64,000 bases of DNA from Tigriopus japonicus (Eukaryota; Arthropoda; Copepoda; Harpacticoida; Harpacticidae), in NCBI GenBank assembly GCA_010645155.1, contig JAAGOF010000100.1:26421-90420 (forward strand). Direction: 5' to 3'. Made by a program: the position numbers and the translations under genes. Each line of letters opens with the position of its first letter. Positions within the stretch are counted from its first letter, which is position 1. The notes under the pieces are model-generated. The model made no database searches, was not told where the DNA came from, and saw only the letters and a list, made by a program, of their open reading frames with translations. Below, piece by piece: positions 53,680-64,000 of the stretch.

Positions 53680-56600
53680 GTTGATCCAGGTTTGTACAAC
53701 GCACTTGGTCTCAAAAATATTGCAACAACCAGGTCTGAATGGTTTGAGCAACCCATTTTTGGGTTTTAAAACCTGACGATGACCGATGAGAACTTCGCTA
53801 AACTTGTTAAAAGGTCTGAAAACTCACGAAATAACCAACTCCAACCCCTCAAGGCTAGATTTTGCTTCCGTTTTCCTTCCATCTATCTTTCTTTTTCTTG
53901 TCATTACTGGACACATCTTGACACGCCTGGCGTTATATTAAAATGGTTCGGGAAGCCAAAATGGCGCCTTCAAAGGTATTGGCCCATTTCGTCCATTATA
54001 GACATTATCAATATCAAAGTGCCACTAATTCTCATTTCTCCATGTGGATGTCGCAGAGAGCTAATTCAGTCCTCGAGACAAAAGTGATTTATTTCAACAC
54101 CATCTACCGATCCATGCCTCAACAAATGCACAAAAGATTAGTGCATTTTTGCTAATGACCCCGTACCTTTAGTTTGTCCTTTAATGTCCTCCGTTTTGTG
54201 TGACCCATCTTGTGATTCTTTTTTCATTGGTTGAAAGAAAACTTAGCCCTTTGTGATGAACCATGAACCACACCAATGACTTCTCCGCACTTAACACAAT
54301 GCAAAATGTTGAAACGTTGAGAAAGCTCAATTACGAATCTAAAATGGGTTTTAAGGATTGAAATACTTGGTTTGAATTTCTGTGAATCCATCGAATGGTA
54401 GACATTTAAAGCTGATATCTAGATACCAAATATGTCTCCAAGTCTACCAAGTATCAAGTACCAAGTATGTCTACCAAGTATGTAACAATAAATGTCTTCC
54501 TTTAGAATGTTGAAAGTAAGCACATTAAAAAACGAAAATCATCGTGACTAGATTAAACAGGTGATTTGTGCAGGGCTTTTTGATTATTCATTTTGAGGAT
54601 TGACGAAACTTCGTTGATATTTGATGGCTCTGATGTGCAAAAGAACGTATTTTTTATTTTATTGGATATCATAACTCTCATCGGTACTTTCCCAGTCCAG
54701 ATAACTCAGTGCTTCTTGTTATTTCATAGGCACTCTACTGTAATAGGGTCAGACTTTCCATTGTCCACAATAGCTCTCGTTGTTTGAAGATTCTTTTTAG
54801 CTTCTTTGTACCAAACATTAATAAGCATGTAGCCTATGTGGTCTGTCATTGTTAAATGTAACATCGACGTCGAGTAAATGAGCAAAGAGATGGCAACAAC
54901 CAAAGTTTTTCCATCTCAGTTCGCTTACATGGGCTGGTTTCCTTCCTTTTGGCCCAAAAAGGCCTTAGACATCGCTCTGGTAAACAGCATCGGAATAAAA
55001 AAAAAGAAGTCAAGAAATGTGATGTGGCCGTTCGATGTCATTTCTAGTTGAGCTTTTCCTCCATTTCTGTTCTGAGAGAACACTTCACACAGCGAGAGGT
55101 GCATAAGGAGTTCTTCATTGTAAAACAAAAGCCGTATTTGACATTGGTCTGCCAGAGGCCATTTTCTCACACAACTGACGGCCAAAAGGACTTCTTGGTG
55201 CGTGCATGATCAAACTTGACTACGAACACTCTCCGCTTGATGTTATTAAGGAGTCGTCTGTCGCTTCAAGAAAAAGTCCAAACTTTGTTGGTAAGGGTCC
55301 TTTGATATCACAAGATCCTGTACATGCCAGAAAGGCTCACAGGTTCCCTGTAAAAAGTTCCCGGGCAGATGAGACCAAAGTTTGTTAAGGGGAAAGCGAC
55401 CAAGATTTCAATCGCAAGATTTACCTCTTTCATCCCATTGATTTACACGCGAGGAAAGAAAGGTAGATATTGGTTTTCGATAAATATGATGGCTCGTAGG
55501 CGAGGACTTGTCGTTCATCAACGCAGGAAGGTACCTCGAAGCGAGCAAACCACAAAGCATCATGAGAAATGTGTTTTGACAATTTCTCGTTATTGCACCG
55601 GAATTGCTAGATGCCACGGTATTCCACCATGTATTAATTCAACTCTAATGTTCCAAAGGATCAATAGAGGAGTTTGGGAAATGGTAAAGGTAAAAGAGCT
55701 TTGAGATTAAGGATTCGAATAATCCAAGCTATCCTAAATCACAAGAGTGCACCTTTAAGAATTCACAATATTGGGATAAAACAAATGTGGATAAATACCA
55801 TGGACCATGGACGAATGTAACCTTAAAAGAGGAACACAATTGGTTCGAGAAACCTGATATTACCTCAGTACCTACTAGGGGATTACCAGTTAAATAAATG
55901 AATAAATAATTAAAGTAATTTGGTTTTCTCATTCAGTTAAGTAACTGGTAGTTATTCTGCAAAATCAGGTAATTTTAATGTACTGGAAAAGTAACTTTTT
56001 TCCCGCAAACTTCTTTGACCAAAGGAAGTTTCGAGGACGATTTTGATTAAACTGAATGCCAAACTCACCGTTGGGGTGTTCATTTCAAATACCTGGTGCT
56101 TTAAATGGATACGGTGCGGACTTTAAAATCGCTTCTGATCGATCTAAAATGATTTTTTCCTGAGTTTGACTATATGTTCAGAATATTGCAACAGCACGGA
56201 ATCAGAAGTTATTTTTGGCCATGGGGCCCTTTTGGTTAACCGTGTGACCTTGTTATTGTGCCCTATTTACTTGTGACCTTTTTATTTGTGATCTTTTTAC
56301 CTACAATCTGTTTCGCTCACCAAATGAAGCTATTCCGTTGTTGATAAAGAATGGTTTGTCAATAAACAACTGATTCGGACTCGACTCGATTATGGCCTAT
56401 GAGTAGTAATAATATAGGGTTTATTGTTGATAAACAGACGTCTTGAATGATTTCAAGGCACGACGGATCACTTTTTAGGAAAGTTTAGTTAGTTTTTTAA
56501 GAAAGTGATCCTAGTCCTTTATGTAAGGGTAGAGGGAGGGCATCCTATTGGCAATCATTTCCCCGTACCAGGGGCATTACGATTCCATTGCATGGTCAGT

Positions 56601-59600
56601 GAGGGTGTTCTTCGTCAGCCATTTTGCAGTTTTGAGCTTCTCTGGCCAAATTTTAACCATTTGAGGATTATTCTTTCAGGATTCGGCCTTCACCCTGTGT
56701 TTCCTTTCCTGACGTTTTGGCCCTATTTCAGGAAAATCTTGAAATTTTTCCCCGGACTCTTAATCATGAATTTAAAAAGAAGAGAAATATTTCCCAAAAT
56801 TGAAAAGTTTTCGGAAGTATGCTTATATTCAAGGTTGCCAACGGCGGTTGGGGACTGTTCACCTACTTCCTTATTCAATGGCATTTTTGTGCAATAATTA
56901 AAAAAAAACACCTCAATCCATATTTTTACATTCTCTTTATAATGATAATCATAGGAGCATGTGTTTAATTTTTCACCCAAAAAAAGTGTGGAATGAGGAA
57001 AGATGTTTTCAACATGAATTGAATTGAACTTAGCGAAAGCAGTTCAATTCTACTTGATACTGTTATCAGGTAACAAGAAAAAAAAACAATTTGTCGTCTT
57101 TGCCTCTTTTACAAGTAAGTACTTGAACAATGAGTGCCTAATTCAAGTTACGCTAAAATCATAGCATACTTGAGTCGGAATCGTGCTCATAAAACTCTTA
57201 CAACTTTTAACTTTTTCATTGTTATTAAAAGCTACAATTAGCAGTTTAGTGACACGCCTGATCTCGACAAGAAATTAACAGTATTAGGTAGGTGCCATGG
57301 GTTGGCATCTTTAGGACAGAGTTATGTTTATGCATTCACTTTGAGCCTTCACATTCATTTGCATTTGGAAGACTACATCATTGAGCAAGGCCAACGATCA
57401 ACGTCAAGATCTACACTACTGTGCCGAGATCGTACACAAGTGACTACATTGTGAAGAAGTGTGAGATCAAAACGATGATGTTGATCATCACCCGCATCAT
57501 CGACATCATTATTATTACCATCATCATCCGAAGCAAGGGTAGAATATTTCCTTTCCAAAGCGTGGGCCATTTAGTATTGAGGTCGCATGTGTTGTTGCAT
57601 GACTGGCCACTCCAGTGACCATCAAAGCACTATCGAGTCCTTGTGGGTTAACCTTCTTCTATTTTATCGCCTTTTGTTATTTTTGCATGCTTCTTTTAGT
57701 GTAGCAGAATCAATGAAAGATATCGTCATCAGGGACCACGAGATTTTTTATAACCTAGCCTACCTGAATTGGAATCATGTGAGACTTTGAGAGGATAAGA
57801 GAAATGATTGGCTGGTGATCAATCACGACGATCACGTCCGACTTCTTTCCTTCCTTTTGCGTTCCAACCAAATCACACACATGAAGGTCCAGAAATGAAG
57901 TGAAATAGATAGTAAAATTAGAAACTGAATTGTTCGTCGATACTGTAGGAATGTTTGCAGACCTCTCGAGGATTCGTTCCATGTGCTTACGTAAACTAAG
58001 CCCCCTCTCTCGTTGAGTTGGTGGGTTGTAGCGAGCAATAAAGTCCCCCCCCCCCTTCAATCCAATTTGCGATCTCTTCTGACTAGCCTGAGTATACAGT
58101 ACTACTAGTTTATCCCTCGTCCTTACGTATATCCACCAGTTTCGTAGTTTATGCCGCGGTGGAAAATGAGCTTGTCAGCACGCCACAAACCTTTCAAGGC
58201 AATAAACTTTGTTAACTTTCAAGTTGTTGTTCCCCTCCCTTTTTTCCCTGCACTTCATCCCTATTTTTTCAACCATGGCATTTTATATTAGGTTCCGCCC
58301 ATCTCATCCCAAGCTTTCTTCATGTCCCCCTTTCGCAATCTCTCTTCTAGAAAATGAGTTTTTATTCCCCTGTCCTTTTCACTTCCTACGGGTACCATTG
58401 GGATATAATTATGTCTACATGGCAATGGCAAAGGATATGGCTATACTACACTATTCAAGTACACTACGTTGAGAATCGGATGTTTTGCTTGTTATGCCTT
58501 GCCCAGAATGCTCAAAATTATTGAATTTTGGGCCAAAAAGTCTTTCGGTAGGAAACCAACTGGGTTGATCCTAAGCAAACGAATTTGGTTCAAGATTCGC
58601 GAGGGAAGTGTCGTCTTTTGCCTTGAGGGAAATGGACTGAAAATTAGTTCGCTGAGTCCCAAGCCATTAGACCAAGCGACAAAAAGCCGCTTTAGTCCCA
58701 TTCAGAGGCTCTTTGCACGCGGCTTTGAAGCACATTGTATTAGATTAAATGTTTCGTTGTCATCCAAGTTTTCGGCAGTTTCTTTCGTTTCAATTTTTCC
58801 CAGGCTCCTTTATCAAGAGACTGGGGGACCAACTTCACTCGTTTCATCTCAACTTTAAAGAAAAAAACTCATGTCTTGCAAGGCAGAGAACCCGCCCATG
58901 GGGGTGGAGGGTCTCGTTCTAGTTAGTTATCTTTTTTCAAGGTAAATATCTCCACTGCATCCCATGAAACTCAAAATTTCTACAACATCATGAACCACAA
59001 AATTGCGCTCCTGGCACCGTATTCCAATCGAAGGTTGGCAATTCGCGAAGTAGATACGTTGACACCTGCTGGTGTCCGAACGACAAGCGCTTTCAGCTAG
59101 CTCGATAACAAATACAATGTTTGGCATTTACGTCATAGCACGAACTAAATCTTTTTGGCCGGGAGAAGCTACTGTCTGTAGGCGCGAGAGAAATCTGCCA
59201 GCCTTTCGGAATCAACGAGGCTGCAGAGACAGTCGCAATAGAACACCGTACTACATTTATGTTGCTGAAGTGACTCGTTATCGATCTTTCTGCTTCAGCA
59301 CAACTTGTGCATACTAACTGTATGTAGTGGAGAGAAAAGGTCGTGGCTTTTTTAAGCTCGTCTTTCTTTGGAAAACGCAGCAAATTTTTCAATTTCCTAT
59401 TTGCTTTGCGTCTGGTCTTGTCAGCTCGGTTAGATGGTTGGAGAACCACCTAAGAGATATATGATCCGATTTTTTTTCTTCCTCTCCTCTTATTTCTTTT
59501 CCTTTCTTTTTTTCGTCTTGCATTAAGTACAAGAAGACATGTAGGAGTAGAACCTGGGCCTGGTTTGCTTTTTGGGAGGTGAGCTCGTGGTGGTAACTAC

Positions 59601-62600
59601 GTACATTTCCGGGGTAAACCTTAGGAATGACCTGAATGGGTCAGATAATCAGTATTTACGAACATATTACTCTCCTGAGCTTCTCGTCTAGTTGGTATAG
59701 TACGAGTATTGCGCCAAGTCTCTCTCTCCCTCCTCCATCTTGTGCGTAGTTTTTCCCTTGCCAAAAGACCACTCCATCTCGTCTTCACGAGGATAATGAT
59801 GAAGTATCCTCCGAGAACTTGGTTAGTGGCACTACCCTCGTACACGGTGCACACCCTAACATTCTCTTAATGTATCCGAGCTATTGACCTCGTCTGATTA
59901 TCTCAAGACGACTAAGCAGTATTGGTCAATGGGCATCTTTCTCTCACACTTTTCCTATCTTTCGTTCTCGATTCCTCTCCACTCTCTTTCCCAATAATCT
60001 TCTTCAAGTCGCCACTCTCAAAATGTATTGCTGAATCATCAGGTCCTAATTAAATGGATGTCTTCTTTTGGGTTTTGGTTCAAAGACCTTAAAATATTAT
60101 TCGTATCAAAACTTGCTTCCACTAAGTGGAGTTCGGGAATGTTTACCTCGTCAAATTTCCCTCGCGTCTAATTGCGCCAAGGACTCTATTGCTGTTAAAC
60201 TTGGTAGCCTCTAGCAAATAGTTCATGTTCTAACGTAGTTTCCGAAGGATCTCCGACCTTCTTCCCCTTTAGAAACTTTTTTCGTTTTTCAGACAGCCTT
60301 CCAAATCAAGATCATTCAGGTGCAGGTGAGCCAATCAAGGAGTTGGTTCAAGTCACCACCGTTCAAACTTAAAGGGGATAAAAAGAAGATGATCTAGGAT
60401 GCGATGAATTATACCCGAAACTTGGGCATCGCTCACAAAAACTGATCAAAAAAGTTCGGAGAGAATGCTAGAAACAGGGTTCTAATTAATTTTGAGGTCA
60501 ACTCAATGCTGAATTTGACACACGTGGTCTCCATTTAATAGAATGAGATACCTAAAGTAACTAATTCGGTCCTTTCACTTGAGGGTTCGTGAAGAGCCCT
60601 CTGAAATTCCCAAGTGCATTGAGATAGTGGCACCACCAGTCATGTCTTGCACCTTTTTTATCTTGAAGATGATTTTCTCAAGTCCTTTTTCTGGGCGGTT
60701 TGGGACGTGACCAAATTCTAGGTTCTTGAGCGAACCAAGGCTTCAATAAGGGAATAAGAGCCAACGTATCCCAGTAGTCCAAAGGTTAAAAATAATCACG
60801 CAAAACATTTCTAAGGCAGTGTTTTGGAACTTGACTCTTGGTTTTCTTCATCCCCTATGTGATGTGAAATAACAGGCGTTGCCGAAGTACACAAAAATGA
60901 CGCTAAGAAAGACATCTGTTCGTTTATTACTTTCTCTCAAAAACGCTAATGAAAATATGTTCTCGATGGTAGGTTCTCTTGCTGCACTCTTCTTGCATTC
61001 ATGCTCTGCTCCTGCAAAGCCATTTTTGTTTTGTATCCAAGCCATAACATATCACATCTGCTCTTTATCTTTTATCAAAGTGAAAAATTAAGATTTCTTT
61101 TCTTTTGTCGACGTCTTACCGTGTCACTTAAGAGGAAGTCGGGAGAGATGATAAAGTAACACTAGGAGTAATGTTCAAATGAGCAGCATAACTTTTTGTC
61201 ACAGCTTTCTGCCCTTGCACTTCACGTAACATGGCTCTTCCATTCACTTCTTGTTAGTGCAAATCACTCTTGACACTCGGTTTCCTTTTCGGGAGGCTGG
61301 ATTTGGATGTGGTATCATTCACGTGTCACCAGAATTGAAAGGAATCATGAGAGAAGAATTACCGGTATGAGGTGATTGCCAATAATTGTTTGTTCAAACA
61401 AGGAAAGTTAGGAGGCCTGGGAGTGGATTGGGAACCCAAACGAACGCGTCTTTGACAGAGGCGAAATTGAGGGGATCGTTCAATTATCTTGAAAGAAATC
61501 AGATGTCGCAAAAACACCGATGTCCAACCATTAGATTGTTTATGAGATGTTTACAACTTATTGAACCGTTCACTGATATTAGGTAGGATACTCTTGGGCC
61601 TTAGCAGCGATTGGAAACCCTCTGAGACACGAAAGTCTTTTTTGTTGGAGGTGATGCCACCGTTACTGCTCGGGATATTGGTTGTTGAGTACAATATTAG
61701 TCATGGGAGAAGGTGGCCGAGGTGGTCTGGCCCTAAACGCGTTTCCAACCCTCTTTTATCGTCCTAATGTATGTTGTCGGATGGAGAGGGACAAAATGAG
61801 GTTGAGGACACTTTTGGACCGAAATGGGACTCTCGAGCCATAAGCAAGAAAAAGGAGACGAAGAAAGAAAGACGATACTTCCAATAATAGCACCAAGGAA
61901 CCAATAGGTAATATTTGCCGGACTGATCTTCTAGCTCATCTGAACTTGGTGAATGAGCTAGGTGACAATGGTGGGGATGCTGATGATGGAAAAAGAAGAA
62001 GAATTAGACGACGAGAAAAAACTGACACCCACTAAGCGGAACTCAGGGGAGCCCTCTCTTCATGAATGATCCAAAGTTAACAGACAGAACTTGGGGAAAC
62101 GAAAGGAATAAGAAGTAGACAGACTCCAGAGAAGCAGAGGAGAATAAGAACGAGAAGCAGTCTAAGAGCCGGCCAGAACACAGGAACACACGAAGAATGG
62201 GAAGCTGACGAGTTTGAGCACAACCGGGAACAGGAGGTGACGAACCAGGAACGAGATGATGGTTGGGATGGAAAGTAGCACGATATCGAGCTCTGGCTTC
62301 TTGTTTTTTTATTCTCAAGCAGGACTCCACATCACCACGAAGATGGTTTGGTCTTCATGAGCATTGCCTTTTGGTCCAGGCCAATCACTTCTTTTACCAC
62401 ACTCTGTTTGTTCCATTTGATGTTTTAATAGTTGATCGTCGGAAGGAGAGGAACAAGGAGAAAAAGAAGAGGAAGAAGATGATGAGGATGGAATTGGCCG
62501 TTCGCAAATGACGAGACCCCGTGTTGTTGAACGGCCACCAACTCGCGCACAACTGAAACACCATTCTACTGAAGGGATCCACCGACCGACAGACCGACCG

Positions 62601-64000
62601 ATCGACCGACCGACCGACCAGAGGACCAAGAGAGCTCTCTTTCTGTCTTTCTCTCTCTCTCTTCTTTCGGTCCCTCTCTCTCTCTCGCCCGACATACACA
62701 CGTTTTTTGGCTGTTCGCTGGCGAATTTTGGGCCTCTGATCTTTCTCGGTCCTGTGGACGAAATGAAAGAGAAAAAGGAAGGGAAGATTTCTTAGTAGCC
62801 ATGTTACTGCTACTAGGACTATTTCCACTCTTACGTTGGCAAGCAGCCTCAAACTCACTCACTCACACACACATACATACTACCTAGCAGCGAAAGCCCC
62901 TTCGAGTAAAAAGAAACAGATGTACGTACGAGTATTCTTCCATCCATGTACAGTTCTCCTTGGGTTCGTTCGTCTCTAGCGCACAAGCTAGAGTACAGCA
63001 TGAGGCTATGCCGTTGGGATCCTAGGACACATGGATGACTGGGATCTTGGATATTTCGTGACCTTTCCAAGTGACCTCCAATCATCCAAAACAATATTGT
63101 GGCTAATTCACTGTCCGTTGGTCTTTTGGTCCTTTGGACATTCAATGCTTAAGCGGCAAACTGCCAACAAAGAAACCTCTTCGGAGAAGTAGCTTGTTTC
63201 CCGTCACAGGAAAGGGCCCTCTATTCTATCTTTATCAATTTCAAATCGTATTTTAAAACGATCCTTACTTCTGTGAACTCTAATGACCAAAGTCTTGCAA
63301 TCTGCATACCTTACCACCTACTGCCGTCCAGTTGTATTGCATCACAAAAAACACAGCATCTTCCACATCCGGACTTTGCACGCTCAGGAATCCTGTTCTT
63401 TACACATTTGAATACCGGCGTTCGTTCGTGCTTGCCCAAGAGCGACTTTGTCTCCTTTCACAACTCATACTCTCTTCTGTTCCTTTTGTGGGCTCCAATC
63501 GTTCCAATGTTCTAAAAGACGAGCCAGCGAGTCTTGGCGAGGACCCGCATCATGATGATTTGGAGGAACACGGAGCAGCCGCTCGAACCTTCGCTCTCAC
63601 TCTCTTTCTCTCGCCCTCTCTTTGTCCTTGCTTGTGCCCATCACTGTTGGGTGCTCCATCACAACATCTTCCACCACTATTCGGGCAGTTTTCTTCTCCA
63701 GTTCCATTGAGTCCCCTGCAGCATCCAAAGCGACGACGAATGGTCGCCGTTGAAGCACACACCGCTCGCAGTTAGTAGTGTGTTCCCAAACCACCTCTAT
63801 TGGCTCGTTCCATTCAGTTGGTGATTCTGGGACTAGAGTAAGGAAAAGACGAGGTGAGATGGAAGCGGGAAGGCAGGCAAAGCACTGAAACAAACAGAAA
63901 GAAGCACGGACGGACGGAGGTGAACTCATTTTGGCGGGATTCCTTCGGCATTTCACCAACTTACTTTTGCCCTCCACTAGGGAAAGTGTGGGGATTGCAA
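53680..64000. other. right-end 10.3-kb stretch without a supported gene
   Basis: No exon chain or known family was found on either strand. Items seen are an imperfect CTACCAAGTAT tandem at about 54434-54480, an imperfect tandem at about 56240-56305 with TTTGTGAYCTTTTT units, an ATC-rich tract at about 57475-57530, an 11-C run at about 58045-58055, and microsatellites at 62580-62690. From about 61.8 to 64 kb the sequence is richer in GA/CT and GC with long overlapping open frames, which may be a promoter or leader region of a gene off the right edge. This is a guess. Confidence 0.4.
62580..62690. repeat. (GACC)n and (CT)n microsatellite cluster
   Basis: About ten GACC/GACA/GATC units (62580-62620) are followed by two CT-rich tracts (62650-62687). 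Apparent reading frames through here are artefacts of the repeats. Confidence 0.85.

Noticed and set aside
62315..62862. Several long overlapping open frames on both strands around 62.3-62.9 kb
   Set aside because: They run through GACC and CT microsatellites and read as repeated Arg/Glu, Gly/Arg/Ser or Pro/Thr runs. No splice sites or conserved motif support any of them.
63332..63977. Open frames of up to 147 codons near the right edge
   Set aside because: Frames overlap on both strands in CT-rich sequence, with low-complexity products. They may belong to an untranslated leader; nothing identifies a protein.
1..64000. A novel defence, secretion or biosynthetic system
   Set aside because: The window holds two ordinary-looking eukaryotic genes and transposon remains. 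No gene cluster of related functions can be seen.

Overview
This window is nuclear DNA from an animal. Protein-coding genes are split by GT-AG introns, most of the sequence is intronic or intergenic, and several transposon families typical of animals are present (hAT, Tc1/mariner, non-LTR retrotransposon). The AT-leaning composition, the moderate intron sizes and the element mix suggest an invertebrate, perhaps a crustacean such as a copepod. That placement is inference; only 'metazoan' is well supported.

Two genes can be reconstructed, both on the minus strand. (1) From 20240 down to at least 2450, a chain of nine exons with strong splice sites and fully consistent reading phases encodes about 1650 residues of a large, mostly disordered Ser/Pro-rich protein. 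Its N-terminus lies upstream of 20240 and was not found. Its C-terminus lies below 2450 or off the left edge. I do not recognise the family. (2) From 36184 to 29574, three coding exons encode a complete IFT172 of 1757 residues, the large WD40/TPR subunit of the IFT-B complex of the ciliary transport machinery. It has only two introns in its coding region.

The rest is gene-poor and rich in mobile-element remains. A 0.77-kb foldback element (10.26-11.03 kb) and a non-LTR retrotransposon fragment (16.1-16.7 kb) sit in introns of the first gene. A small inverted-repeat element lies at 28.9 kb. Right of IFT172 are two oppositely oriented copies of one non-autonomous hAT-like element (37.3 and 52.5 kb), each with a perfect 8-bp target duplication; a dead Tc1-like element (39.8-40.7 kb); two copies of a nearly full-length palindromic element with 7-bp target duplications (41.2 and 49.5 kb); and a short hAT-type MITE (53.4 kb). 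From 53.7 to 64 kb I found no gene I can support, only microsatellites and CT-rich sequence.

I see no CRISPR array, bacterial-type operon, defence locus or RNA gene. The best candidates for something undescribed are the unrecognised large protein and the 7-bp-duplication palindromic element family.
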